Part shown: positions 44,787-54,361 of the stretch, in pieces
How the letters are laid out: each line of letters starts with the position of its first letter
Position numbering within the stretch: the first letter of the stretch is position 1
Source: an uncultured Anaerolineae bacterium
GTDB lineage: Bacteria > Chloroflexota > Anaerolineae > Aggregatilineales > Phototrophicaceae
Length of the DNA: 64,000 nt
Reading direction: 5' to 3'
Assembly: GCA_937995825.1 (NCBI GenBank)
Contig: CALKJO010000002.1
Coordinates: forward strand, 496,001 to 560,000
Translations under genes and position numbers: made by a program
Notes under the pieces: generated by a model
Told to the model about the DNA's origin: nothing
Seen by the model: the letters and a program-made list of their open reading frames with translations, nothing else
Databases searched by the model: none

Positions 44787-47009
44787 TTGAACACACATAA
44801 ACACATTTTCCCGGCGCTGCTGGCGCTGATCCTGGCGGCGCAGATCGCCGTCGGCGTCGGCTTTGCGGCGTCGATGCCGCTTTGGTTGGAGCATGAAGCC
44901 GACTTTTACAACGTCGTCCGCTTTATTGTGGATCGCGGACGGCTGCCGCTGCCGCAGGATTACCCCGCTGGCGACGCTGACATCCGCCAGGCGACTCAGC
45001 CGCTCCTGTATTTCGTGCTGACTGCGCCCATCCTGGCGCTGGTCGATGACGGCGCGCCCGTCCCGCCAGGGACTCAGCCGTTTCTGATCTGCGCGGGCGG
45101 GTCGAATCTGCCCACCATTCCGACTCTGACCACGCCCGCTTACACGTTCCCGCCGTCCGGATCGGCGCTCGGCGGCTATGCGCTGCGCATCTTCGGCGTG
45201 CTGCTCAGCGCGGCGGCGGCTGCGCTGACCTATGCGGCGGGGCGCATCCTGTTCCCCGATCATCCCGGCGCGGCGCTGGCGGCGGCGGCGGTTCTCGCCT
45301 TCGAGCCGACGCTGCTGCGTCAGAGCGCCATCATCAGCAACGATATCCTGCTGCTGACCGTCGCGGCGGCGAATCTGTATTTTCTGGCACGTCTCTTCCG
45401 CGACGGCGTGCGCCCCGCTGCGCTCATCCCCGTCTTGATCACAGCGGCGCTCGCGGCGCTGACTCGGCTCCCCGGATGGGCGGTGCTGGCGCTCGACGGC
45501 GTGGTGCTGCTGGCGATCATCGTTCGGGCGCTGTCCGGCGGGCGGCGGGCGGCGCGGCTGGCGCTGGCAGGGCTGGCGCTGATCATCGCGCTGACGGTCG
45601 GGCTGGCGAGCTTCAACTGGGCGCGCTATGGCAGCTTTCTGGGGCGCTACCAGGCGCTCGACCAAGTCGTGCTGGGGACGCTGAGCGATTTCCGCCTGCC
45701 CGTCGTCACCTTGATCGGCATGTTCGATCAGACCTGGAACGATATGATGCGGCTGATGATCGCTCTGCGGACGCGCCACCTGCTCGAACGGCTCTACGGC
45801 TTCATCCCCGCTGTCATGCTGGCGCTGGCGCTGATCGGCGGCACGTTCGCAGCGGCGCGACGGGGGCTGCGGCGCGAGTTAGTGCTGTGGCTGGCGCTGG
45901 TGTTTGCCGTTGGGCTGGTGGTGGTGCGCAATATCACCGTCGCCGGCGATGATAACACCACGCTCTACGACACCTCCTACATCTTCGCCCCGCTGCGCTA
46001 TTACATGGCGGGCTTGCCGGCGCTGGCGCTGCTGATCGGCGTTGGGGCGGCGCGGCTGCTGAGAGTCGTCCGGCTGGATGGGCGGCTCGGCGCGCTGATC
46101 GCGCTTCCTTGGCTGATCGTTGGGGGGGCGAGCGTGGTTCGGATCGCGCTGGCGACCCCGCGCGAGATCGTTGTCGAGCGCGTCCCGGATGGCGCGCCGG
46201 CTCCCGTTTTGGCGACCGACGGCGCAGGTCCCGCCGTCCTCGGATACCGCGTCAGTGAGCGCCCCGCCGACGGACAGATCGACGTGACGCTCTATCTGCA
46301 AACCGACTCGCTCCTGACGGACAATTACATCGGTCGGGTGAGCGCAGGCGCAGGCGGCGCGCGGGCATCGTGCGAATTTGCTCCTACCGACGGCGCGTAT
46401 CCGCCGCCGCGCTGGACTCCCGGCGCGATCATCCGCGCCGACATGACGCTGACCTACTGCCCGCCCTTCAGCCGCGATCCGCTCCCCGCCGAGACGCCGA
46501 TCACGCTGGAGTGGCTCCCCTTCACGCTGGATCGCCAGCCCATCGACGCCGCCCCACGCCTGACCTACCAGATCGGCGCGACCACCGCCGCGATCTCGCG
46601 CTACGACGACTGTCCCGGCAACCTCGGCATCGTCGCCGAAAGCTATCAGGCGGTGAAATTCAACTCTCCACCGGAGACTCGCATCGGCGAGACGTATGTG
46701 CCGTCGGTCAACTGGCTGGTCTTTGAGCCGCAGCCCAACGCGACTGCCCGGAATTTCGTCTTTCGCCATGACGCGACCGGGCGGGAATTCTCCTGCAGCC
46801 GGACAGCGCGCTACGTGAACGCCTGGGTGCGCGGCGAAGTCGTCTTCTTCGACGGCTGCCCGACGCAGTTCCCGCCCGATGCGCCGGACGGGGCGTATAC
46901 CGTGCTGGTGGGCATTCAGGATCAGGCATTCCGCTATCTGCCCGCCGTCGATGCGACCGGCGCGCCGACGCCGCTGATCCCCGTTGGCGCGGTCACGCTG
47001 CAGCGGTGA
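44787..47009 (+). CDS. Large polytopic membrane protein, glycosyltransferase-like (GT39/ArnT-type architecture)
   Basis: 740 residues from TTG 44787; the next ATG would delete the first membrane helix. Residue 8-30 helix, then an extracytoplasmic loop with LEHEADFYNVVRFIVDRGRL PLP and QATQPLLYFVLTAP (the acidic first loop and QPPLYF-like motif of oligosaccharyl or PMT-type transferases), SNDILLLTVAAANLYFLARL and about ten helices to residue 470. The last ~260 residues are soluble, beta-rich and outside the membrane. A lipid-linked sugar transferase is likely; acceptor unknown. Followed by a GGGATGAG hairpin. Confidence 0.75.
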   Translation: MNTHKHIFPALLALILAAQIAVGVGFAASMPLWLEHEADFYNVVRFIVDRGRLPLPQDYPAGDADIRQATQPLLYFVLTAPILALVDDGAPVPPGTQPFLICAGGSNLPTIPTLTTPAYTFPPSGSALGGYALRIFGVLLSAAAAALTYAAGRILFPDHPGAALAAAAVLAFEPTLLRQSAIISNDILLLTVAAANLYFLARLFRDGVRPAALIPVLITAALAALTRLPGWAVLALDGVVLLAIIVRALSGGRRAARLALAGLALIIALTVGLASFNWARYGSFLGRYQALDQVVLGTLSDFRLPVVTLIGMFDQTWNDMMRLMIALRTRHLLERLYGFIPAVMLALALIGGTFAAARRGLRRELVLWLALVFAVGLVVVRNITVAGDDNTTLYDTSYIFAPLRYYMAGLPALALLIGVGAARLLRVVRLDGRLGALIALPWLIVGGASVVRIALATPREIVVERVPDGAPAPVLATDGAGPAVLGYRVSERPADGQIDVTLYLQTDSLLTDNYIGRVSAGAGGARASCEFAPTDGAYPPPRWTPGAIIRADMTLTYCPPFSRDPLPAETPITLEWLPFTLDRQPIDAAPRLTYQIGATTAAISRYDDCPGNLGIVAESYQAVKFNSPPETRIGETYVPSVNWLVFEPQPNATARNFVFRHDATGREFSCSRTARYVNAWVRGEVVFFDGCPTQFPPDAPDGAYTVLVGIQDQAFRYLPAVDATGAPTPLIPVGAVTLQR

Positions 47010-47025
47010 CTCCAAACAGTGATGA

Positions 47026-47058
47026 GGGATGAGAAGAACAACGGGTTTTCCTCATCCC
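47026..47058 (+). terminator. GGGATGAG-family hairpin after the membrane-protein gene
   Basis: GGGATGAG (47026-47033) and CTCATCCC (47051-47058), loop rich in A then GTTTTC. Confidence 0.65.
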
Positions 47059-47175
47059 TGATGACTCGCCCTGTGAGGCAGGAAAGCGGCTTGTGCGGTA
47101 TGATGGAACCCGGAGTCATGATGATGCGGTGCAGACCATCTGGCGGATGCGTTGGCGCTGTAATGAGGGTGAGCG

Positions 47176-49380
47176 ATGGCGTATGAATTAGAGGCGCTGG
47201 TCGGGCATTTGTACCTGGTCAACGGACGGACGATCAGCACGCCGCCGCCGGGGGCGCTGGTCGAGGTTGCGCCGCGCAAAGCCGCGCGCGTCCGCGAGGG
47301 CGAGACCTTTTTCTGCCTGGTGCTGCCCATCGGCGGCAAGCCCGCCCCGCCCGTCTTCTATGAGGAAATGGCGGCGCTGGCGGCGGAGCGCTATTTTGAA
47401 GGCACAAGCAGCGTCACCGCCGCGCTGCGCGACGTGATCAGCTATCTGAACGAGAATCTCTACGCCCACAACACCACCAGCGCATCGCGCTATGAGGCGA
47501 GCATGATGTGCGCGGCGCTGCGCGGCACGGAACTCTACATCGCCAAAGCCGGCGCGGGCGCGGCGGTCATCCGGTCGCGCGGCGAGCTGCTGCTGTTCCC
47601 GACTGCATTTGACAACACGGAGGCGCTCGGCGGCGCGCCGATGGGCGCGCTCTCCGCCATCGAGCCGCGCATGACCCGCTCCATCGTCAAGGCTGGGACG
47701 CGCTTTCTGCTGGGCGATCCGATTCTGGCGAGCGTGCCGATGGATGAACTGGAGGACGCGCTCAGCCGCGCCGATCTCAGCGAGGTGCTGGTCAAGCTGC
47801 GCGAGCGCTTGAGCGTGGATCGCCTCGGACGGGTCACGATGGCGGTGCTGGCGGCGGAATGCGCCGCGCCCGACCTCCCGACTGACCTGCCGGTGCGCGC
47901 CGCTGAAACCACTGCATCGCTGTCGGCGCGGGCAGCGCACTTTGACGCCGGCGCGCTCAATCCGAGGCAGCCGCCTGCCGAGGTCATGAGCAGCGAGACC
48001 ATCCCGGCGCGGCGCGATGCCGCCCAAGAGACGCGCTTTGTGGCGGGCGCGCTGGCGGGGACGGCGGCGGCGGCGGTCGGCGGCGTCAATAAGGTGCTGG
48101 ATAAAGTCATCCCGCTGCCGGATGAAAGCGCGCCGCCAAAACAAGGCAGCGGCGTCGGGTTAGCGGTGCTGATCCCGCTGGCGGTGGTGGTGCTGGTGAT
48201 TACGCTCTGGCTGACTGGGACGGGCGAGAGCGAATTTGACCTATGCGTCCGTCAGGCGCAGAGCGCCGCGACCACCGCGCGCGGCATCGACTCCAGCGAC
48301 GCCACCGGCACGCTGACCGGCTGGCGCGCTGTGATCCAGGTCGTCAGCGAATGCAGCCGCCTGCGCGCCGACGATCCGCAGATGCTGAGTCTGATGATGG
48401 AAGCGCGCGCCATTGTCGATACCCTAATGCGCGTCGAGCGGCGCGATGTCACGCTGATCGAAACCTTCCCCAACGCCGAGATCAGCCGCCTGCTGCTGCA
48501 AGGCAGCGATCTCTACGCCCTCGACCGCCGCAATCAGCAGGTCTACCGCGTCACGCTGGCGACCGATGGCATGGCGATCATCCCCGGCACGCGCCAGCCG
48601 CTCCCCGCGATGCGGCGCGGCGGCGTGATCAGTCAGTACACCGTCAGCGACCTGATCGACATCGGCTGGACGGACACCGCGACGGGCTTCAGCCAGGGCA
48701 ATGTGATCGTCGCGCTGGATCGCAGCGGGCTGCTGATCGACTGCGCCCCGCGCTTTCTCGGCGACTGCAACGCGCAGCGCGTTTTAGGCACGGAGACCTG
48801 GATCGCGCCTAAGGCGATCACCTTCTGGCAGGGGCGCATGTACGTGCTTGATCCGGGGGCGAATCAGCTTTGGCGCTATGATCCGCTCGGCGGATCGTTC
48901 CCGAATGCGCCGACCGAGTACTTCACCGGCGAAGGACGCCCCGACCTGCGCACCGCCGTCGATGTCGCGATTGACGATGGCGGCTATGTCTACATCCTGT
49001 TTGCCAACGGATCGATTCGGCGCTTTCGCAGCGGGCGCGATGAGCCGTTCGGCTATGCCAATTTCCCAGCCAACACGCCGCCGGCGAGCGCGCTCGCGTT
49101 TTATCTGAACACTAACCCCGTCCGCCAGGGGATTTTCATCGTCGATCAGCAGCAGCGCACGATCTATGAGATCACGCTTGCGGGGACGTTCATCGCCGGC
49201 TTCCGTCCCCAAAATGAGGATTTGTTCGCCCAGTTGAGCGATGTCGCGGTGGACGCCGGGCAGGAGATCATCTACGCTGCCAGCGGCAACGGCGTGCTGG
49301 CGCTGCGGCGGCTGCTCGGTCTGCCCAGCAGTGAAACGCTGCCGAGCGCGCCGGGCAATCCGGCGGGGATCATGCGTTGA
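47176..49380 (+). CDS. PP2C-like membrane protein with an extracellular beta-propeller-like domain
   Basis: 734 residues, GAGGGTGAGCG upstream. Residues 1-230 follow the PPM/PP2C phosphatase fold (GETFFCLVLPIGG, FEGTSSVTAALRDVISYLNE, SMMCAALRGTELYIAKAGAG, AVIRSRGELLLF) but lack the DGxGG and C-terminal DN metal aspartates, so it is probably a pseudophosphatase. A low-complexity linker leads to one membrane helix (327-347). The outer part (about 400-734) has repeated LYALDRRNQQVYRVTL, MYVLDPGANQLWRYDPLGGS and NGSIRRFRSG strands of an NHL/YVTN-type propeller. It may sense an external ligand and modulate signalling of kinases such as the one at 26 kb; that link is inferred. Confidence 0.75.
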   Translation: MAYELEALVGHLYLVNGRTISTPPPGALVEVAPRKAARVREGETFFCLVLPIGGKPAPPVFYEEMAALAAERYFEGTSSVTAALRDVISYLNENLYAHNTTSASRYEASMMCAALRGTELYIAKAGAGAAVIRSRGELLLFPTAFDNTEALGGAPMGALSAIEPRMTRSIVKAGTRFLLGDPILASVPMDELEDALSRADLSEVLVKLRERLSVDRLGRVTMAVLAAECAAPDLPTDLPVRAAETTASLSARAAHFDAGALNPRQPPAEVMSSETIPARRDAAQETRFVAGALAGTAAAAVGGVNKVLDKVIPLPDESAPPKQGSGVGLAVLIPLAVVVLVITLWLTGTGESEFDLCVRQAQSAATTARGIDSSDATGTLTGWRAVIQVVSECSRLRADDPQMLSLMMEARAIVDTLMRVERRDVTLIETFPNAEISRLLLQGSDLYALDRRNQQVYRVTLATDGMAIIPGTRQPLPAMRRGGVISQYTVSDLIDIGWTDTATGFSQGNVIVALDRSGLLIDCAPRFLGDCNAQRVLGTETWIAPKAITFWQGRMYVLDPGANQLWRYDPLGGSFPNAPTEYFTGEGRPDLRTAVDVAIDDGGYVYILFANGSIRRFRSGRDEPFGYANFPANTPPASALAFYLNTNPVRQGIFIVDQQQRTIYEITLAGTFIAGFRPQNEDLFAQLSDVAVDAGQEIIYAASGNGVLALRRLLGLPSSETLPSAPGNPAGIMR

Positions 49381-49411
49381 GTCCGACTCATCATACAGGA
49401 GCGCAGACGTT

Positions 49412-50068
49412 GTGCCGAGCTTGAGCCGCCGCCTGATCGTCATTCCGGGTCTGTTGGGGGCGCTGGTGGTCAGTCTGGGATCGCTGATCACCGCCTTCGC
49501 CTACACCGGCAGCAGAGGGCAGTCGTATTCGCCGTTCAATCATTTCATCTCCGAACTCGGTCACACCCAGCAGTCCGCGCTGGCAGCGGTCTTTAACATC
49601 ACTGTGATCATCGGCGGACTGAGCTTCATCCTTTTCATGGAGGGCGTCGGCTTGAAGCTGCGCGGCATAGCGCGCCAGGTGATCGCCACTGCCAGCACCA
49701 TCACCGGCATCACCGGCGCGCTGGTCGGCGTCTTTCCAGTCAATGAAGACTTGAATACGCATCAGACGGTGGCGGCGCTCTTTCTGCTCGGCGCGCTAAT
49801 CATGCTGATCAGTTTCGCGCTGGCAGCCTGGTTTGGAAAAGAGCGCCCGTATCCGCGCTGGCTGGCGCTGGCGGCGCTGCCCGCGATGGTCTGCATCGCC
49901 TATTTTCTGCTGGTGGCGCTGAGCGGCGGCGAAAACGCGCTCGCCCCACCGCCGGGCGAGCGCGAGCCGTTCTGGATCATCGCCATGTCCGAATGGGGCG
50001 CGCTCATCTTCCTGCTGGCGTGGATCATGGCGCTCACCCTTTGGCAGATCGCTCATCCTGATCGATAA
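49412..50068 (+). CDS. DUF998-family membrane protein
   Basis: 218 residues from GTG 49412 (AGGAG ten bases upstream); the longer open frame overlaps the previous gene. Six hydrophobic helices and family-like YSPFNHFISELGHTQQSALA with VFNITVIIGGLSFILFM. DUF998 members are uncharacterised integral membrane proteins. It starts 31 bases after the propeller gene and 28 bases before the deacetylase gene, so it may belong to one operon with them. Confidence 0.75.
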   Translation: MPSLSRRLIVIPGLLGALVVSLGSLITAFAYTGSRGQSYSPFNHFISELGHTQQSALAAVFNITVIIGGLSFILFMEGVGLKLRGIARQVIATASTITGITGALVGVFPVNEDLNTHQTVAALFLLGALIMLISFALAAWFGKERPYPRWLALAALPAMVCIAYFLLVALSGGENALAPPPGEREPFWIIAMSEWGALIFLLAWIMALTLWQIAHPDR

Positions 50069-50096
50069 TCGACGTAGACAAGGAAGTGATTTGATC

Positions 50097-50825
50097 ATGC
50101 AGCTCGATCTATATCCTGTCCCGGCGCGCATCCTCGTCATTGCGGCGCACCCGGACGACATCGAAATCGGCGCGGGCGGCAGCATCGCCAGCTGGACGGA
50201 CGCCGGCGCGGAAGTGCAGTTCTGCATCGTCACCGATGGGTCAGCCGGCAGCAACGATCCCGATTATGACAAAGCCGCCCTGATTCAGCGCCGCATCCAT
50301 GAGCAGCGCGAAGCGGCGGCGGTGATCGGCGTCCACACCGTCCACCATCTCGGCTATCCTGATGGGACGCTGCAGCCGACGCTCGAGCTGCGCCGCGATC
50401 TGACGCGCCTGATCCGCCAGTTCCGCCCGAACCGCGTCGTGATCATGGATCCCACTCTGAAGATGCTCAACGATAATGAGGACTTCCACTATATCAACCA
50501 TCCCGACCATGTGGCAGCGGGCGAAGCCGCGCTCTACGCCATCTTCCCCAGCGCCGAGACGCGCCCGATCTTTCCCGAACTGCTGGCGAAAGGGTTGGAG
50601 CCGCATCATGTCGATGAGGTCTATCTGATGCTGGCCCAGGACGCCAATATCGCCGTGGACATCAGCGCGCAGATGGAGCGCAAGCAGCAGAGCATCCGCT
50701 GCCATGTCTCGCAGCTTCGCGAGGACGAGATCGACTTTTTCAGCAAGTGGGATCGGCAGATCGGCGCGGCGGTCGGCGTCGAATATGCCGAGCCGTTCAA
50801 GGTCATGCGCTTCATACGCGCATGA
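50097..50825 (+). CDS. PIG-L/LmbE-family N-deacetylase
   Basis: 242 residues from ATG 50097 (TTG 50091 has slightly better ribosome spacing). Signature AAHPDDIEIGAGG with the His/Asp/Asp zinc site, IVTDGSAGSNDPDY, LGYPDGTL, RPNRVVIMDP, and NHPDHVAAGEAALYA, which carries the third ligand. The family deacetylates N-acetylglucosamine conjugates such as GlcNAc-inositol or bacillithiol/mycothiol precursors. Complete; substrate unknown. Convergent with the STAND gene. Confidence 0.93.
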   Translation: MQLDLYPVPARILVIAAHPDDIEIGAGGSIASWTDAGAEVQFCIVTDGSAGSNDPDYDKAALIQRRIHEQREAAAVIGVHTVHHLGYPDGTLQPTLELRRDLTRLIRQFRPNRVVIMDPTLKMLNDNEDFHYINHPDHVAAGEAALYAIFPSAETRPIFPELLAKGLEPHHVDEVYLMLAQDANIAVDISAQMERKQQSIRCHVSQLREDEIDFFSKWDRQIGAAVGVEYAEPFKVMRFIRA

Positions 50826-50898
50826 ACGCCGCTTCAGACCGCTGGGAGGATGCGCCCCCTTCTCAAGGCGTGCGGGGCAGCCGCGAGGCTCAGACCGA

Positions 50899-53493
50899 TC
50901 ACTCCAGCAGGCGGTAGGCGTTGGCGGCGTAGTCCTGCGCTGTGCCGTTGATCGGGGCGCGCTCGATATCCCCCAGCGCCTCGCGCTCATCCTCGATCCG
51001 TTCCATCAGCTTGCGCAGATCGCGGTCATGCGGATCGACTTTGAGCGCCTCCTTCACCAGCAGCGCGGCAATATCGAGGTGGCGTGGGCTTTCGACCAGC
51101 AGCCGCGCCAAGTCAACGGTGTTGGAGACGATGTTCTGCCGGTCGTTGGCGGCGTATGCCAGATGGAGCGCCTGCCGGTAGCGCAGCACCGCCTGCCGCA
51201 GATCGTTTGCCTGCACCGCCGCATAGCCGAGGTTGCTGAGCTGCAGCGCTTCTTCCTCTTTGTCCCCGACTTCGCGGGCGATGTGGAGCGCGGACGAATG
51301 CATGTTGATGGCTTCTGTCCAGCGTTCAAGTTCGCCGTTTGCCGTGCCAATGCCGCCCAGCGTCTTGGCTTCGTAATCGCGCCGTCCCTGCTGGCGGAAC
51401 AGCGTCAGCGCGTCTTCCCAGGTGGCGATGGCTTGTTCCGGATCGCCGCTGTCGAGCTGGGCAAATCCGAGCTTGAAGAGCAGCACCGCCGCTTCCTGTT
51501 CATCGCCCGCCGCGCGCCGCAGCTCAAGCGCCTGCCCATAGACCCGCGCCGCCTGGTCGCTGTCGCCCAGAAGCTGGCGCGCATCGCCTAAAGCAGTGAG
51601 CAGGCGCGCCTGCGCTTCTTCACGACCGAGATTCTTGGCAAGGGTGATGCCGCGCGTCGCATACATGATCACCGCTTGATATGACTCCGTTCGCGCCGTC
51701 AGTGTCGTCAGTGCCTCTAAGGCAGCGAGCATCCCGAACGAGTCGTTCAGATTTTCGTAGAGCGTCAGGGCTTCGGAGTACGACGCGATGGCTTCGCTGT
51801 CGTGGTTGAACTGCATCTGCGTCAGCCCAATCGACGCCAGCAGCGCCGCCTGCTGGCGGAGGTCATTGTTCTGCCGCGCCGTCATCAGCGCGGCGCGCAG
51901 CCGGACGATCTCCGCCGGCGCGTCCGGCGTTTCGCTCTGGCTCGCTTCCTCCGTCTCGGCAGCCGTTTGTTCGTCGTCGAGATCGAGATCATCCTCCTCG
52001 ACGAACTCACCTTCCTCAACTTCGTCTTCTTCGTCTGTTGTATAGACGCTCATGTCGCGGTTGTCGAAGTCGATGACGGGCGGCGCGTCGCGTTCCGATA
52101 AGCCGATGCTGGCGTCTTCGTCGTCCATCGCCACCACCGAGCCAGTGTCCTCAAAGTCGAGCTCGTCCTCATCCTCCTCGTCGATGGCGGGGACGAGCGG
52201 CGCTTGGATCGGGGCTGTCCGTTCATGCGCAGGAAACGCGCTGACCGAGCTGGCGCTGATCTGCTGAAGCGTCACCAGTTCGTAGACATAGCCGCGCGCT
52301 TGGACGAATCCGCCCGCCCGCGCCAGCAGCGTTGAGAACTGCTCAGCGACTTCACGGTTGCCGCGCGCGGCTGACCAGCGCGCGGCAGCCATCATGTTGT
52401 CGATCTCGATGCTCAGCTTGTCGTGCGCGGCAGCCTCATCTGTGGCGTATTTGCGCGCATACGCCACCAGCGTTTCGCTGATATGGGTCTGCAAGCGGTC
52501 GAGCTTATTCTCCGAGCGCAGCGCCGCCTGCACGAACGTCAGGACAGTCGGATGCAGTCGGTAGTAGGGGATGTCATAGCGGTAGAAGCGCTCGACCAGG
52601 CAGCGCGCCAGCAGCAGCCCCATCGCCGAATGGATCACGTCCTCTGGCGCGCTGCCGACCATGCCGATCAACTCCGCCGACGCCTGCCCTTTGAACATTG
52701 ATCCCAGGACGAAGAGCAGCCCTTTCAGGCGGCTGTCGAGCGTCCGAAACAGGGTCGATAAGACCAGCAGCGGCGGCGTCAGGCTCGAAGCATTGGGAGT
52801 CGCCGTCAGCAGCCCGACAAAGGCTTTCGGCGTCAGCTTGTCCGCTTTCATCGCCGCGCCGGAGAGCGTCAGCGCCAGCGGGTGATAGTCCAATGCCCGG
52901 GCGATCCCGCTCACCAGCCGCGTCACATCGGCATCGAGCGCGTCCGGCAGTCCCGCAGCGGCGCGCAGCAGCGCCGACGCGGGTTCGGGTTCGAGCTTGC
53001 CCAGACGCAGACTCATCCAGTCGCCGCTGATCTCTTCCTCATTGACCAGCAGCACCGGCACGTTGACCGCGCATTGACGGATGAACGCCGCTGCCGCGTC
53101 CGCCGCAATGCGCCCGTCCAGCACGATCAGCGGATGCTGATTCGCCAGCATGACCGACAGCGAATTGACCATCGCCGCTGGGTTGTCTTTACTGGTGATC
53201 TCGGTCATGCGATAAGCGCGCGCAGCGCGCACCACCAGATCGGGCAGCGGACTGTTATCCACCGACAGCCATAGCACCCCGCCCGGCTGCGCCGTGGCAA
53301 TCCCCGCCAGCGCCGCCGCCAGCGCTGTCTTGCCGATCCCCGCCGCGCCATGCAGCAGCATGGGCTTATTCGCTTTTAACTGGGCGTGGATGCGTCCCAG
53401 TGTGACATCGCGCCCGAACAGCTTTCCGGGAACCATCACCGGCAGGGAGAGGGCTTCATGCGCGACTGTTTCGTGGGGAGTCATATCTGCCAT
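50899..53493 (-). CDS. STAND NTPase: NB-ARC-like domain with C-terminal TPR repeats
   Basis: 864 residues from ATG 53493 (GGAG upstream; an in-frame extension to 53562 lacks support). NB-ARC-like NTPase: Walker A HGAAGIGKTAL (49-56), Walker B LIVLDG (122-127) in which the usual second Asp is Gly-Arg (LDGR), winged-helix region with LKGLLFVLGSMFKGQASAEL and RYDIPYYRLHPTVLTFV. A very acidic linker (about 440-525, EEDEDELDFEDTG, DEEDEVEEGEFVEED) precedes about seven TPRs (ALLASIGLTQMQFNHDSEAI, ALGDARQLLGDSDQAARVYG, and similar). No N-terminal effector is present. It resembles AfsR/MalT-like or defence STAND scaffolds; function unknown. Confidence 0.88.
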   Translation of the reverse strand: MADMTPHETVAHEALSLPVMVPGKLFGRDVTLGRIHAQLKANKPMLLHGAAGIGKTALAAALAGIATAQPGGVLWLSVDNSPLPDLVVRAARAYRMTEITSKDNPAAMVNSLSVMLANQHPLIVLDGRIAADAAAAFIRQCAVNVPVLLVNEEEISGDWMSLRLGKLEPEPASALLRAAAGLPDALDADVTRLVSGIARALDYHPLALTLSGAAMKADKLTPKAFVGLLTATPNASSLTPPLLVLSTLFRTLDSRLKGLLFVLGSMFKGQASAELIGMVGSAPEDVIHSAMGLLLARCLVERFYRYDIPYYRLHPTVLTFVQAALRSENKLDRLQTHISETLVAYARKYATDEAAAHDKLSIEIDNMMAAARWSAARGNREVAEQFSTLLARAGGFVQARGYVYELVTLQQISASSVSAFPAHERTAPIQAPLVPAIDEEDEDELDFEDTGSVVAMDDEDASIGLSERDAPPVIDFDNRDMSVYTTDEEDEVEEGEFVEEDDLDLDDEQTAAETEEASQSETPDAPAEIVRLRAALMTARQNNDLRQQAALLASIGLTQMQFNHDSEAIASYSEALTLYENLNDSFGMLAALEALTTLTARTESYQAVIMYATRGITLAKNLGREEAQARLLTALGDARQLLGDSDQAARVYGQALELRRAAGDEQEAAVLLFKLGFAQLDSGDPEQAIATWEDALTLFRQQGRRDYEAKTLGGIGTANGELERWTEAINMHSSALHIAREVGDKEEEALQLSNLGYAAVQANDLRQAVLRYRQALHLAYAANDRQNIVSNTVDLARLLVESPRHLDIAALLVKEALKVDPHDRDLRKLMERIEDEREALGDIERAPINGTAQDYAANAYRLLE

Positions 53494-53574
53494 TGGCGTC
53501 TGCTCCGAGCGCAGGATTTGTAGATCAGCTGCAAGTATAACGATGGGCGGCGCGAACGGCAAACAGGATCGTTG

Positions 53575-54180
53575 TCAGGGGGCGGCGGGCTTGCGCAGCA
53601 GGTCGCTTTCCTGCTGCGCCGCCTGCCACACCTGCCGCGCTGCGTCTGCGTTCATGATCAGAATCCCGATCCCCACGACCAAATCCGGCAGCATCGACAG
53701 CGTGACCGCAGTCACAAGCCCTGCCCCGATGATGGCGATGTTGGCGATGGCGTCGTTGCGCGCCGATAAAAATGCCGCCTTCGCCAGGCTGCCGCGATGC
53801 GCCCGGTAGCGCGCCAGCAGAAACGCGCACGACAGGTTGATCGCCAGCGCGCCCAATCCCGCCAACGACAGCGGCGCGGCGCCCGGCGGGATCGGCGCGC
53901 TCAGCTTCTCAAACACCGACAGCAGCGCCAGCGCGCTCGGAATCAGCAGGATGATCGCTAAGCCCCGCCCGACGCGCGCCCGCCACAGCGGACTCCACCC
54001 CAGCGCGATCAGAATCAGAATGTTGACCGAGGCATCCTCTAGAAAATCGATGCTGTCTGCCATCAGCGACACCGACCCAATCGCCCGTGCGACGCCAAAT
54101 TCAATCACAAAATAGGCTAGATTCAGAACCGCAACGATCAGAACGTCTCGGCGCAGCGCTTCATGCGGCTCGGCTTTCAT
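53575..54180 (-). CDS. Short cation transporter (CDF-like, transmembrane part only)
   Basis: 201 residues; GGAGGA upstream, within the end of the preceding CDF remnant. Five to six membrane helices with ADSIDFLEDASVNILILIAL, LAIILLIPSALALLSVFEKL, CAFLLARYRAH, and SARNDAIANIAIIGAGLVTA. DxxDxxxD of helix 2 and the ND pair of the fifth helix are possible metal ligands, like short cation transporters that lack the cytoplasmic domain. Its start is coupled to the stop of a CDF fragment (TGAGCCAATG). A partly deleted copy lies at 7.3 kb. Confidence 0.88.
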   Translation of the reverse strand: MKAEPHEALRRDVLIVAVLNLAYFVIEFGVARAIGSVSLMADSIDFLEDASVNILILIALGWSPLWRARVGRGLAIILLIPSALALLSVFEKLSAPIPPGAAPLSLAGLGALAINLSCAFLLARYRAHRGSLAKAAFLSARNDAIANIAIIGAGLVTAVTLSMLPDLVVGIGILIMNADAARQVWQAAQQESDLLRKPAAP

Positions 54181-54184
54181 TGGC

Positions 54185-54361
54185 TCATTCCTCCGGTTCT
54201 TTATGGATAGTGATGCGGCGAATCTGCAGCATTTTAGCGCGAATCAGCGTCTCCGCCGCTTCTGCCCGCTCATACGCCTGCGCGCGGGTCAGATCGGCGG
54301 GCAGCGCCGCATGAATCGCCAGCCGCGCATGATGCCAGTGCGCCTGCGACAGCGCAAGCGC
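54185..54361 (-). pseudogene. C-terminal fragment of a CDF transporter
   Basis: Encodes ALALSQAHWHHARLAIHAAL, PADLTRAQAYERAEAAETLI, RAKMLQIRRITIHKEPEE and stop, matching the C-terminus of the intact CDF protein at 7.4 kb with a nine-residue internal deletion. All membrane helices and metal sites are missing. An upstream ATG at 54421 could make a 78-residue protein, but that extension has no homology. The rest of the gene was lost, while its downstream partner is intact. Confidence 0.85.

Noticed and set aside
43023..45779. 918-codon open frame on the minus strand
   Set aside because: It is antisense to two well-recognised genes, is Arg/Gln/His rich and has no recognisable motif. Long antisense frames are expected at this GC content.
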